From Nostoc sp. T09 (lineage in GTDB: Bacteria > Cyanobacteriota > Cyanobacteriia > Cyanobacteriales > Nostocaceae): 64,000 bases of DNA. Both the position numbers and the translations under genes were made by a program. The DNA lies in assembly GCF_002154695.1 (NCBI RefSeq), contig NZ_MTAV01000003.1, positions 36,564 through 100,563 of the forward strand, written 5' to 3'. The notes under the pieces are model-generated. The model was not told where the DNA came from. It saw nothing but the letters and a program-made list of their open reading frames with translations, and did not search any database. Shown one piece after another: positions 1 through 8,385 of the stretch (within the stretch, counting starts at the first letter, position 1; each line of letters starts with the position of its first letter).

Positions 1-33
1 CACGTCCCCGCGTCGGCTTATCTTAGCTCCATT

Positions 34-60
34 CGACTTTGGACTTTAGACTTTTGACTA
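34..60. repeat. Tandem heptamer-like repeat
   Basis: Degenerate tandem units of the GACTTTG/GACTTTA/GACTTTT type lie just upstream of the first gene. Similar units recur near 14210-14245, 34075-34110 and 59779-59823. Short tandemly repeated heptamers are known in heterocystous cyanobacteria. Confidence 0.5.
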
Positions 61-126
61 CCTGAAGCAAAATTGGTATAAGCTTGTACGAAGTTGAATA
101 GCAAAAGTCAGTTGAAATAGCGCCTT

Positions 127-897
127 ATGTCAATTATTGCGCTCAGAGCATGGTACATTCAAGATTATGAGCCGATTCCCGAACTGGAAAAACGTCAGCC
201 AGACATTCGTCTGAGTAAAAAAAGCCTGCTGAGATCGGGATTAAGAGCAGACTTTTTAGAAGACAGTGATGAGGTAAAGAAATCGACTTGGTTTGGGCGC
301 TATCTGGAAGGGGAAAATATTGAATTTTATATTGAAGGTAGTGGTGGCTATTGCGTAGCTAATATTGACTTGATTAGCCATGAAATTTATTTCACTAAGC
401 AGGCGATTTTAGCTCAATTAGACCCAACAATTTTTTTATGCTATCAAACTGAGTATGCCGCAGCGAGTGATGCTTTGCGAGAAGGGGTACAAAAAAGTTT
501 AGAAACTTTGAACTTGCGATCGCGCCTTCCCCTAGCATTAGTAGAATCATACCGTCCTAGCAATGGTCCTTTACGGCTTTCTGTCGGTATTCTGCGAAAA
601 ATCCGTAAGAGTTTATTGTTTATTGCAGACACCACAGCGATCACTAGCATTAATGGCAAAGAAACTACGCAATTGATTCCTAGCCCAAATGTCTGTATTG
701 AAATGGGCTATGCCATCCAAAGTAAGCGATCGGAACAAATTTTACTAGCGCAAATGCAACGCCCAGACTTAGAAGGAGACTTTCCTTTTGATTTACCAAA
801 GCAGCAAATTCTCCAATTCCAAGACAGTAAAGAACTGAATAAAATCCTTACAGGCGCAATTAAAGCCCAGCTAGCAAGGTTTAAGTTGTTTTTTTGA
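127..897 (+). CDS. Conserved hypothetical protein with TIR-like nucleotide-binding C-terminal domain
   Basis: 256 residues, no signal peptide or membrane segment. The C-terminal half carries FIADTTAI (about 165-172) and SPNVCIEMGYA (186-196). This strand-plus-PNVxxExGYA pattern is typical of TIR-like/nucleoside-deoxyribosyltransferase-like domains, where the Glu (here E192) is the candidate catalytic or nucleotide-contacting residue. The N-terminal 100 residues are unrecognised. ATG start without a clear Shine-Dalgarno sequence. TIR-like domains of this kind often occur in NAD-consuming or nucleotide-sensing defence proteins, but no effector partner is adjacent. Domain call from motif recognition; function is inference. 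Confidence 0.55.
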   Translation: MSIIALRAWYIQDYEPIPELEKRQPDIRLSKKSLLRSGLRADFLEDSDEVKKSTWFGRYLEGENIEFYIEGSGGYCVANIDLISHEIYFTKQAILAQLDPTIFLCYQTEYAAASDALREGVQKSLETLNLRSRLPLALVESYRPSNGPLRLSVGILRKIRKSLLFIADTTAITSINGKETTQLIPSPNVCIEMGYAIQSKRSEQILLAQMQRPDLEGDFPFDLPKQQILQFQDSKELNKILTGAIKAQLARFKLFF

Positions 898-964
898 AAC
901 TCCTACTCTGTTAAGAATTAAAAAGCAATTCATAATATAAGGCAGGTGTTATCTTCACTGTGCT

Positions 965-1744
965 ATGCATTTAACTTGGTTAGACAGCAATAGTTGGTTG
1001 ATTGAAATTGGTGGCAAACGCATACTACTTGACCCTTGGCTAGTTGGTACATTAACCTTCAGCAATTTAGATTGGCTATTTAAAGGTACTCGACCGCAAG
1101 AACGGCCAATACCAGAGAATATTGACCTGATTCTGCTGTCTCAAGGTTTGGAAGACCATGCTCATCCACCAACACTTCAGCAGCTCGATCATCAAATTCC
1201 AGTTGTGGCTTCTTTGAGTGCAGCAAAAGTAGTGCAGAAGTTGGGTTACACCTCTATCACAGCGCTTACTCACGGTGAAACTTTCATATTCAATGATCAA
1301 GTAGAAATCAAAGCTACTCCTGGTATGTTTGCAGGCCCGAATACAGTAGAAAATGGTTATCTCCTCAAAGAGTTGGAGAGTGGTTTAACCTTGTACTACG
1401 GCCCTCACGGAACTCATGACCCCCAAATTAAGCAGGCTGCACCAGTTGATGTGGTAATTACACCCCTGATTGACTTGGCACTACCTTTAGTGGGGCCAAT
1501 TATTAAAGGAACAAACAGTGCTTTAGAAGTAGCAAAGTGGTTGCAACCGCAGATAATGCTGCCCACCGCGGCGGGAGGAGATGTCATATTTGAAGGATTG
1601 ATCAACAAATTTCTCCAGGCTGTGGGTAGTGTTGAAGAATTTCGTTTGTCGTTAGCAAAGAACAATCTCACCACTCAAGTAATTGAACCATTACCAAGTG
1701 ATCGCATTGAACTGCAATTAAACAAGCGAGCATTAACCATCTAA
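965..1744 (+). CDS. MBL-fold (UlaG-like) protein with degenerate metal-binding motif
   Basis: 259 residues. The N-terminus (TWLDSNSWLIEIGGKRILLD) matches the start of the UlaG/MBL-fold metal-dependent hydrolase family, in which two edge strands precede the metal loop. The canonical HxHxDH loop is replaced by SQGLEDH (about residues 59-65), so two of the metal-ligand histidines are absent, although D and H remain and another H follows. It may be a low-metal or non-hydrolytic homologue. It lies 67 bp downstream of the TIR-like gene on the same strand and may be cotranscribed. Family assignment is confident; activity is doubtful. Confidence 0.7.
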   Translation: MHLTWLDSNSWLIEIGGKRILLDPWLVGTLTFSNLDWLFKGTRPQERPIPENIDLILLSQGLEDHAHPPTLQQLDHQIPVVASLSAAKVVQKLGYTSITALTHGETFIFNDQVEIKATPGMFAGPNTVENGYLLKELESGLTLYYGPHGTHDPQIKQAAPVDVVITPLIDLALPLVGPIIKGTNSALEVAKWLQPQIMLPTAAGGDVIFEGLINKFLQAVGSVEEFRLSLAKNNLTTQVIEPLPSDRIELQLNKRALTI

Positions 1745-1767
1745 GTTTTTCTCAATGCACTGGGAGG

Positions 1768-2994
1768 TCATTTGGCTTCCACAGTGGTCTTATTCGCCGC
1801 ATCCTTGATCAGTTGAATATGTTTAGGTAGTAAATCAGCTAAGGCGTAACGCTCTAGCACAGTTTTCCGAGCATTTACGCGAATTTGCTCCATCCGCGTT
1901 GAATGGTCTAAGACTTCATCAATGCGGTCAGCAATCTTCTGCGGCGAGAAGAAATCGACTAACAAACCGTTTTCGCCATCTTGAATAATCTCGCTCACCG
2001 GTGCAGTATCAGAACCTAAGACTAAGCATCCTGTAGACATGGCCTCAATCATCGACCAAGAAAGTACAAACGGTCTGGTTAAATAGACATGTACAGATGA
2101 TGCTTGAATTACTTGCAGATATTCTCCATAAGGCAAAGTCCCAGTGAAGTGAACCCGTGATAAATCGAGGGGGACTTTTTTCAGCATCAGGTCTTTGTAG
2201 GTACTACCTTCTGGTAAGGATTTGCCGTAGCAAACTCTATCTGCGCCAACAATTACTACATGGCAATTTGGTCTTCGCTCTTGTACATAAGCAATGGCTT
2301 CAATGAACTGAGGAAAACCGCGATATGGCTCCATACCCCTAGCTACATAGGTGACAATTTCATCCACACCAGAGAGGTCGAGATTAGGCAATACAAGTTT
2401 AGCTTTTGGATTAGGTTGAAAAAATTCTGTATCAACTCCATCGTGCAGCACGGAAATCTTACCTTGAAATTCTGGGGGAAACTGGGATTTTTGCCAATTC
2501 GTTGGTGATAGACCGCGATCGCAAGTATATAAATCTAGTAATATCGGTGCGTTTTTTAACCGGATACGTGCTACATCATCAATAGTTAGTGGCTCTGTGG
2601 GGTCAAAATCTGCGTCTGAGCCATGAGCATGATAAAACCATTCAAAATAACAGATTAGTGGTGTATCTGGGAATGCATCCTTAACAAATAAAGTTGGTCC
2701 CCAACCAGAATGACCGCAAATTACATCGGGTACAAAGCCTCTTGCTTTCAGTTGCTCAGTCAGCTTATATACTGCTTGACCATGCAAAACTGCACCTTCT
2801 AATGGGCGGACGTAATGATGGGTTGTAGGGTGAGGATCGCGGCTTGGTTCAAAAATAGCCTTATGGATACCAGGTAGAGTGACTTCTCGATTTTTAGTGG
2901 CGAATACAACCAGGTTGTTTGGATCTTGCGCCAGATTTAGAGCTACGTGGCGGTACTGGGCTGGAAAATTGTTATGGAGAAAAAGAACTCGCAT
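1768..2994 (-). CDS. Glycosyltransferase family 4 (GT-B fold)
   Basis: 408 residues beginning MRVLFLHNNFPAQYRH, the N-terminal Rossmann strand of GT-B enzymes. The C-terminal half has the nucleotide-sugar-binding domain: YVARGMEPYRGF (about 215-226), then the donor-site segment with SWSMIEAMSTGC and the ENGLLVDF loop typical of glycosyl transferases group 1. Likely transfers a sugar from a nucleotide donor to a lipid or polysaccharide acceptor in the cytoplasm. Convergent with the MBL-like gene (24-bp gap); the acceptor cannot be predicted because no exopolysaccharide cluster surrounds it. Confidence 0.85.
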   Translation of the reverse strand: MRVLFLHNNFPAQYRHVALNLAQDPNNLVVFATKNREVTLPGIHKAIFEPSRDPHPTTHHYVRPLEGAVLHGQAVYKLTEQLKARGFVPDVICGHSGWGPTLFVKDAFPDTPLICYFEWFYHAHGSDADFDPTEPLTIDDVARIRLKNAPILLDLYTCDRGLSPTNWQKSQFPPEFQGKISVLHDGVDTEFFQPNPKAKLVLPNLDLSGVDEIVTYVARGMEPYRGFPQFIEAIAYVQERRPNCHVVIVGADRVCYGKSLPEGSTYKDLMLKKVPLDLSRVHFTGTLPYGEYLQVIQASSVHVYLTRPFVLSWSMIEAMSTGCLVLGSDTAPVSEIIQDGENGLLVDFFSPQKIADRIDEVLDHSTRMEQIRVNARKTVLERYALADLLPKHIQLIKDAANKTTVEAK

Positions 2995-3447
2995 ACAGTT
3001 AAAGCTAGAAGCTGGGGGATCGGGTATGTTTTCAAACTTGTTATATCCTAAATAAAAACATGCGATCGCCTGTATTTTGTGATGGTAGCCCTGTCAAGGT
3101 GAATAAATAATCTGCTTTCATGGGCTAATTTTTGGTGATTAGACTTAGTGGATTATGGTTTTAGTTGGAAAACACACCCTAGAGATTTACCATACTCTTT
3201 GCCTAAGTTGAAAAGCTAATTCTCACAATTTAGATATGATTGCTATAGTAAAATTGCCTAATTTAATAATATTTTTGATGCCTTCATAGGGGTCATACCC
3301 ATAATTTCATCTAGCTCAATTTGCTGTGTGTTTATTAATTATGTAAGAATTACTATTATTTCTGCTACAGTGTAATCTCCAAGTTAGAATATGATTGTTT
3401 ATCAATTTCTAGACTAATTTTTTGCGGCGTCAACTCTAATTTAGCGC
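2995..3447. other. Gene-free AT-rich intergenic stretch
   Basis: About 450 bp between the divergent glycosyltransferase and the small gene at 3448. Apart from one HIP1-like GCGATCGC near 3063 I see no repeat, RNA or coding signal. It presumably holds the promoter of the glycosyltransferase. Confidence 0.5.
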
Positions 3448-3648
3448 GTGAATTATCCAGGAAAGCTACAGATATATGCCCCATCGATTACTTCCCTTGA
3501 AGAACGTGACTGGAAGGTTATGACCGAACTCTTTGATAGGGAAGATAGCGATGAAATTGAAACCGATATCAACAGCAGTCTGATGTTGATGATACCTGAA
3601 CCATTTTGGGGAGATGATCCTTTTGAATTCTTGCGCGAATACCTTTAA
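3448..3648 (+). CDS. Small acidic hypothetical protein
   Basis: 66 residues from a GTG start, no recognised domain. The sequence is rich in Asp and Glu, contains an EDSDEIETDI stretch and ends PFEFLREYL. No good Shine-Dalgarno sequence is visible and no ATG is available near the start, so the start is uncertain. It converges on the ABC ATPase gene with a 29-bp gap. The orderly composition argues for a real small protein, but this rests on inspection only. Confidence 0.4.
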   Translation: MNYPGKLQIYAPSITSLEERDWKVMTELFDREDSDEIETDINSSLMLMIPEPFWGDDPFEFLREYL

Positions 3649-3677
3649 AAATTAAAGATTCAAAGCTTTGACAATTT

Positions 3678-4433
3678 TTAAACAGCCTTGAGGCGGCTGA
3701 GGAAAGTTCGCAGGCGATCGCTTTGGGGATGTGTCAGAACTTCATGAGCAGCACCTTGTTCTAACACAAGACCTTGATCTAAAAATATCACCCGATGTGC
3801 GACTTCCCGAGCAAATTGCATTTCATGGGTGACTACTACCATTGTCATACCCTCTGCCGCTAGTTGCTGCATGACTTGTAGAACTTCGCCAACCAGTTCC
3901 GGATCTAAAGCGCTGGTGGGTTCATCAAACAGCATAATCTGTGGATTCATACATAAACTGCGGGCGATCGCTACCCGTTGTTTCTGTCCGCCAGAAAGTT
4001 GTTCTGGATAAGCAGATGCTTTGTCAAACAGACCAACTTTTTCTAGATACAATCCTGCCAATTGGGCACTTTCTCTTGGTGTTTTTCCCAATACTTTACG
4101 CGGAGCCAGCGTCAGATTTTCCAGCACACTCAGATGAGGAAACAGATTGAATTGCTGAAAAACCATGCCTACTTGTGTTCGTAGTTGTCGCAAGTAACTA
4201 TAGTTGATAACAGGTTGGGATAAGTCGATACCGTTTACTACTAAACGCCCATAATTAATACTTTCTAAGCGGTTAAAGCATCTAAGTAGAGTGCTTTTAC
4301 CACAACCAGAAGAACCAATCACTGCAACCACTTCTCCTCGGTTGATTTCACCAGTGATTCCTTTAAGGACTTTCAGGGAGCCAAAGCTTTTTTCGATATT
4401 GTCAAAAATAATGGCGGGAATAGAGTTGTTCAT
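3678..4433 (-). CDS. Polar amino-acid ABC transporter ATP-binding protein (GlnQ/HisP type)
   Basis: 251 residues, the usual length of this family. Walker A is GSSGCGKST (about 38-46), the Q-loop is in [10 protein letters not shown], the signature is [15 protein letters not shown], Walker B is [14 protein letters not shown], and a His switch lies in VVVTHEM. The FNLFPH and DPELVGEVL segments are characteristic of polar amino-acid importers. It would energise a periplasmic-binding-protein-dependent importer at the plasma membrane. No permease or binding-protein gene is adjacent, so it must pair with components encoded elsewhere. Confidence 0.9.
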   Translation of the reverse strand: MNNSIPAIIFDNIEKSFGSLKVLKGITGEINRGEVVAVIGSSGCGKSTLLRCFNRLESINYGRLVVNGIDLSQPVINYSYLRQLRTQVGMVFQQFNLFPHLSVLENLTLAPRKVLGKTPRESAQLAGLYLEKVGLFDKASAYPEQLSGGQKQRVAIARSLCMNPQIMLFDEPTSALDPELVGEVLQVMQQLAAEGMTMVVVTHEMQFAREVAHRVIFLDQGLVLEQGAAHEVLTHPQSDRLRTFLSRLKAV

Positions 4434-4608
4434 TATCAGTATTAACTACTCTCTAGTCGATTGTAATATTTTTAACCTAGACGCAAGCTGCTTGCAGAGC
4501 TACTACTAAAATGCAGAATTAGTACAGAAGAGAGAAGGAAGAAAAAATTAATTATATAACTGGATTCTGTTTGATAGCGTTTTTCGTACAGTACGCTAAG
4601 TAGCCTAA

Positions 4609-4761
4609 ACATATCAAGAAACACATGATTTCCTCAAGGCAACCCTACCACAAACCAAGGTTGCACTGGATGCAGCAGTAGGTGTTAGAGCCGAAGGTAT
4701 TGTTGGGTGGACTATTTCCCGAAATGCGATCGCCGCGTTATGGACAGGCTTGGCTCCTTAG
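4609..4761 (+). pseudogene. Gene remnant (C-terminal fragment, family unrecognised)
   Basis: An open stretch without a start codon encodes about 50 residues ending in IVGWTISRNAIAALWTGLAP and a stop. A stop at 4606 closes it upstream. Its smooth protein-like composition (TLPQTKVALDAAVGV segment) suggests the C-terminus of a former gene. I cannot name the parent family. Confidence 0.35.
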
Positions 4762-4789
4762 CAGTAGTTTAAATGTAGGCGATCGCAAG

Positions 4790-5614
4790 TTAACCATTCA
4801 CAGATGCGTAATCTTCTAAAGCTGCTTTGGCACCAAATTCTATAATCAAACTCAAGTCACATCCATATTCTCCACTACAGCTAAAGGAGCCAAGTTCTAG
4901 TATGTGAAGCTCACCTGCTGATTCACAAATGTCTACAGTGTAAAGAGATTCTGGATACCAGTTTACTGTTTTTAGTACGTTATTCAAGTAATCTTCTAAA
5001 TAGCCTCCTTTGATAATTTCATCTCTTCTTTCCTCCCCTACTAAATATAGTGAACCAGTAATTGCTTGATTTTTGTAAACAAAAAATCTCCATTCTCTAG
5101 TAATTGGTTGCTGACCACTGACTAGTACTAAAGTTGTCTCATCTCTTTGCAGTTCGCTGCCTAAAGATTGCATAGTATTTAACACATTCAAATTAAACAC
5201 TCCAGCACGAAACGATTTCATATTGCTATCAGGTCTAATAAATAAATTTCCATCAGAATCAAAATAATCCATAATTTCTTTTCTTCGACGGATTAGTTCA
5301 CCTAACGATAGAATAAAATATTTATTATTCAGTAAATAGTGACCAAAATAAGTATAGTATGTAGAACAACGCAGATTCTTTTCATCCATATAAGCTCCTG
5401 GAATCCAAGAGGTTCGCAAAATATTTCGACCTAAATTTAGAGTCCCTCGAAATAACACACACTCATGTTCGGGAAAATATTCGTTTGCATCTCTAGGATG
5501 AAATCTGAGGTAGTTTGTCTCTTGCCAAAAGTATCCTTGTCTTTTCAATTCTTCTATAAATTCTTCATCCTTATCAAAAATATGTCTTTCAATCAACCAA
5601 TTAACTTGTTTCAT
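4790..5614 (-). CDS. ATP-grasp domain protein (R2K/DUF4343-like)
   Basis: 274 residues. The central part has FIRPDSNMKSFRAGVF, a typical ATP-grasp Arg/Lys strand, and ITREWRFFVYKNQAITGS. The C-terminus has YTVDICE and ILELGSFSCSG, the acidic metal/ATP-binding end of ATP-grasp ligases, here in the arrangement of the R2K-type clades. Such enzymes form amide or ester bonds between a carboxylate and a nucleophile using ATP, and some act in peptide modification. No precursor peptide or transporter is adjacent. ATG start. Fold call fairly firm, substrate unknown. Confidence 0.65.
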   Translation of the reverse strand: MKQVNWLIERHIFDKDEEFIEELKRQGYFWQETNYLRFHPRDANEYFPEHECVLFRGTLNLGRNILRTSWIPGAYMDEKNLRCSTYYTYFGHYLLNNKYFILSLGELIRRRKEIMDYFDSDGNLFIRPDSNMKSFRAGVFNLNVLNTMQSLGSELQRDETTLVLVSGQQPITREWRFFVYKNQAITGSLYLVGEERRDEIIKGGYLEDYLNNVLKTVNWYPESLYTVDICESAGELHILELGSFSCSGEYGCDLSLIIEFGAKAALEDYASVNG

Positions 5615-5795
5615 AGCTATCTTATTTGAGCAGATGATGCTCGATACATTTGGGGAGAAGTATCGAGATTATATGTCTTTTACTGGGCGAGTAATACCAA
5701 AATTTCTCTCTAGAGCAACTTCATAAAGCTGAAAAATTTTATCCGCTTGGTGAGGCATTGTTGCATGAATAGAGAAAATAGGAAATTTTACCTTT

Positions 5796-6224
5796 TTAAA
5801 TCTTTGGTTGGGGCTTACGTGCAAAAAATTCAATCCGATAGTCGCTCACCTCAAGACCTACTTGCGCTTCTACAGCAGCAATAATCTCTTGAGGAAGGGT
5901 CACCATCACATCTATGACTTGTCCATCATCCAAACAGTGCACATGGGAGTGGCAAAAGGTGGGATGGCTATAAAGACAACCTTCTGCTTTTTCAATGCGC
6001 TCAATTACGCCAGTATTCACCAAAATATTTAAATTTTGATATATCGATGTATAACCAATTTTCTTGTTTTGTTGACGCAGGCGATGGTAGATCGCGCTTG
6101 CACTTAGATGCTCATCAGTATCCCATAGCAGTCTCAGGATGAACTGGCGCTGCTGACTTAAGCGCATTCCCCGTTCATGGCAATACTCTAGAGCATCCTC
6201 GTAGGATTTGAGTTGCGGAGCCAT
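5796..6224 (-). CDS. Fur-family transcriptional regulator (PerR/FurC-like)
   Basis: 142 residues, standard Fur size. An N-terminal winged helix (LSQQRQFILRLLW and GYTSIYQNLNIL, about 22-75) is followed by a dimerisation domain with CHSHVHCLDDGQVIDV. The structural CxxC zinc motifs of classical Fur/Zur are missing, and the HSHVxCLD arrangement is what I associate with the cyanobacterial PerR/FurC type. A GGAG Shine-Dalgarno sequence lies 9-10 nt before the ATG. Repeated CATAC..GTATG palindromes upstream may be its own operators. Likely role: metal- or peroxide-responsive repression; the exact paralogue is uncertain. Confidence 0.8.
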   Translation of the reverse strand: MAPQLKSYEDALEYCHERGMRLSQQRQFILRLLWDTDEHLSASAIYHRLRQQNKKIGYTSIYQNLNILVNTGVIERIEKAEGCLYSHPTFCHSHVHCLDDGQVIDVMVTLPQEIIAAVEAQVGLEVSDYRIEFFARKPQPKI

Positions 6225-6281
6225 AAAATTAAGCTCCTAGAGTCACTTTTCAGGGATAGATATATATTACACAAAATCAGC

Positions 6282-6355
6282 GTATGCATACCTAGTATGA
6301 CTACACATTGTCAAGTTAGGGTAACGATTGTTATTACATACTCATATCCAGTATG
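6282..6355. promoter_or_regulatory. Repeated palindromic operator candidates upstream of the Fur-family gene
   Basis: A perfect GTATGCATAC palindrome (6282-6291) overlaps CATAC-CTA-GTATG (6287-6299), and a second near-copy CATAT-CCA-GTATG occurs at 6343-6355, 56 bp away. The sites lie 58-131 bp upstream of the Fur-family start and 207-280 bp upstream of the divergent pentapeptide gene. Autoregulation is inferred. Confidence 0.45.
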
Positions 6356-6561
6356 AATAATTATAAAAACCGAGCGTACTTTCCATGTAATTCTTACAAA
6401 ATTGAAGTAAGCAAAGTTGTGGAGAGCGATCACATCCTCATGTTGTACAACTACAGCAGATGTTTTTTTGAGTAGGAAATAGCCGATGCAATATGCAAGG
6501 TAAATTCCAGATCTGAGGTAAAAGCCTACAAGCCTGGAGATGAAGTTGAGAGGCAAATAAT

Positions 6562-7506
6562 ATGAACGCCGAAGACCTCCTGAGGCTTTATGCTGTAGGA
6601 GAAAGAGATTTTCATACCGCAGATTTACAAGGAGCACACCTGCAAGAAGTAGATCTAAGTGGGGTAATTCTGAAGAAAGCAATCTTGTCTGAAGTAGACC
6701 TCAGTGGGGCAAATCTAGTTGGGGCAGACCTAAATGGGGTTGTTCTCAAGCAAGCTAACCTGAATGGAACACGTCTACATGGATCGCACTTAGTTGGGGC
6801 AGACTTATATGAGGCTAACCTAACCAATGCAGACCTAAACGGGGCAGTTTTGTGGAGAGCAACTCTTAACAAAACAATTTTGAGTGAAGCAAACCTGAGT
6901 AGGGCAAACCTGGATGAAGCGATTCTTAGCGGGGCAAACCTGAGTAGGGCAAACTTAAAGGGAGCAAAGCTGAGTAAAGCGAACCTGAGTAATGCATATC
7001 TAACCGAGGCAAACCTTGGTCGGGCAACTCTGATTGAGACAAAACTGATTTCGGCAGATCTGCGTGGAGCCAGTCTGGAGTTTGCTGAACTGGCTAAGGC
7101 AAACCTCACAGAGGCAGACTTAAGCCGCACAAATCTAGAGGGTGCCAACTTGAGTGAAGCAAACCTGAGTAGGGTAAACCTGACTGGAGCGAATCTAACT
7201 GGAGTAAATTTGCACAAAGCAAATTTAATTGCAGCAAAATTGATTTTGGCTGGTATGCGTGGGGCAAACTTGGAGTTCGCAGAGCTGACTCAGGCAAACT
7301 TAACTGAGGCAGATCTAAGTTGGGCACGCTTATCTAAAGCAAACTTGAGTGGTGCATACCTACGCCGAGCAATTCTCACAGACCTAGATCTGGATTCAGC
7401 GATCCTGCGTGGTGCAGATTTATTTGAGGCAAAGCTGAGTCAAGTAAAGATGAATAACGTAGACCTGAGTTGGGTAAAAATGCCTGATGGCACAATCCAC
7501 TTTTAA
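6562..7506 (+). CDS. Long pentapeptide-repeat protein
   Basis: 314 residues. After a 20-residue cap (LLRLYAVGERDF) nearly the whole protein is A(D/N)LxX repeats, about 55 consecutive pentapeptides, expected to form a long right-handed quadrilateral beta-helix. No signal peptide or membrane segment. The C-terminus ends MPDGTIHF, and a shorter pentapeptide protein at 36988-37494 shares both the YAxGERDF cap and a MPDG ending. An AGAGG Shine-Dalgarno sequence precedes the ATG at normal spacing. Function unknown; the family includes DNA-mimic and scaffold proteins. Confidence 0.9.
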   Translation: MNAEDLLRLYAVGERDFHTADLQGAHLQEVDLSGVILKKAILSEVDLSGANLVGADLNGVVLKQANLNGTRLHGSHLVGADLYEANLTNADLNGAVLWRATLNKTILSEANLSRANLDEAILSGANLSRANLKGAKLSKANLSNAYLTEANLGRATLIETKLISADLRGASLEFAELAKANLTEADLSRTNLEGANLSEANLSRVNLTGANLTGVNLHKANLIAAKLILAGMRGANLEFAELTQANLTEADLSWARLSKANLSGAYLRRAILTDLDLDSAILRGADLFEAKLSQVKMNNVDLSWVKMPDGTIHF

Positions 7507-7545
7507 CTAATGTCCATGCTGCTGCACAATACCAATTTTTTCACC

Positions 7546-7574
7546 AAAAGTAGCAGTATTTTACTGCTACTTTT
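7546..7574. terminator. Bidirectional intrinsic terminator
   Basis: Perfect 13-bp stem (AAAAGTAGCAGTA / TACTGCTACTTTT) with a TTT loop. The A and T runs flank it symmetrically between the convergent pentapeptide and kinase genes, so it can serve both directions. Confidence 0.8.
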
Positions 7575-7581
7575 TATCTGA

Positions 7582-8385
7582 TCATGATGCTCTAATTAAT
7601 GTGCCTAGAGGCGAATTTCCCAACACAGCATTAGCCAAATTGCCTGGTATATTTCCATCAATTATCCAGCAATCAATTCCTAAATAGGAGATAGACATAA
7701 ACTCTTCAACTTTTCTGGACATACCACCAGTAACATCTATAGATTTACTTTCACCTAGAAAAGCTTTTATCTGAGAATAGTTCGCTTGAGTAATATTAGA
7801 TATTATTTGCCTTTTTTGGTCATATACACCTGGATAGTTCCCAGCATTTATTAGCCGAATTTGAAACTTTTGTTTTTTGTGAAAATATTTAGCTAATTCT
7901 GCTAATAAAGTGTCTGTAGAGAGGATAGTACCACCAATTGCTTTATCTAAAACCACATCACCAAATACTAAGGGAATCAAACCTGCTTCTAAACTGTTTT
8001 CTATAGCTGAAAAGTCAATTTTGATTAGCTTTTTATCTTGAGTAACTGCCATAGTTACAGGTGGTAGGCTAATTACTGGCAAACCCGTTTCTAGAAAAAT
8101 CTTCGCTAGCAGAAAATTTAGATCTAAAGCATCTTGGTGAACTAAACAAAAACCCAGTTTATCGACATCAGATTTCAAGCCCTCAATGGTATTGTATTTT
8201 TTCGCTGACTGATGACCGAACGAGCCAGCACCGTTGCCAATAATTAATTTTAGATTAGGATTTTGATTTACAATCTGAGTTACTTCCACAACCAGTTGTT
8301 GCATTATTTCGGGTCGAGCAGTATAAGGTTTATCCTTATCAGTAATTAAAGACCCGCCCAGCTTGATTAATGCCAGATTCATCAT
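7582..8385 (-). CDS. Isopentenyl-phosphate-kinase-like amino-acid-kinase-family protein
   Basis: 267 residues, normal IPK length. Lys-rich N-terminus IKLGGSLIT (7-15), glycine loop GNGAGSFGHQ (50-59) with the histidine (H58) that marks isopentenyl phosphate kinases, a substrate segment near DVTGGM, and the terminal PLGTLI. IPK phosphorylates isopentenyl phosphate to IPP. Cyanobacteria make IPP through the MEP pathway (ispE is in this window), so this would be salvage or another phosphate substrate. The start overlaps the upstream RNA-repair fusion gene by 47 bp, implying translational coupling. A second in-frame ATG follows at 8382. Family fairly certain, substrate open. Confidence 0.7.
   Translation of the reverse strand: MMNLALIKLGGSLITDKDKPYTARPEIMQQLVVEVTQIVNQNPNLKLIIGNGAGSFGHQSAKKYNTIEGLKSDVDKLGFCLVHQDALDLNFLLAKIFLETGLPVISLPPVTMAVTQDKKLIKIDFSAIENSLEAGLIPLVFGDVVLDKAIGGTILSTDTLLAELAKYFHKKQKFQIRLINAGNYPGVYDQKRQIISNITQANYSQIKAFLGESKSIDVTGGMSRKVEEFMSISYLGIDCWIIDGNIPGNLANAVLGNSPLGTLIRAS

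Noticed and set aside
6612..7217. 201-codon open frame antisense to the pentapeptide gene
   Set aside because: It is the complementary reading of a regular pentapeptide repeat, so it stays open by composition (Arg/Ser/Leu/Ala rich) without any real protein signature.
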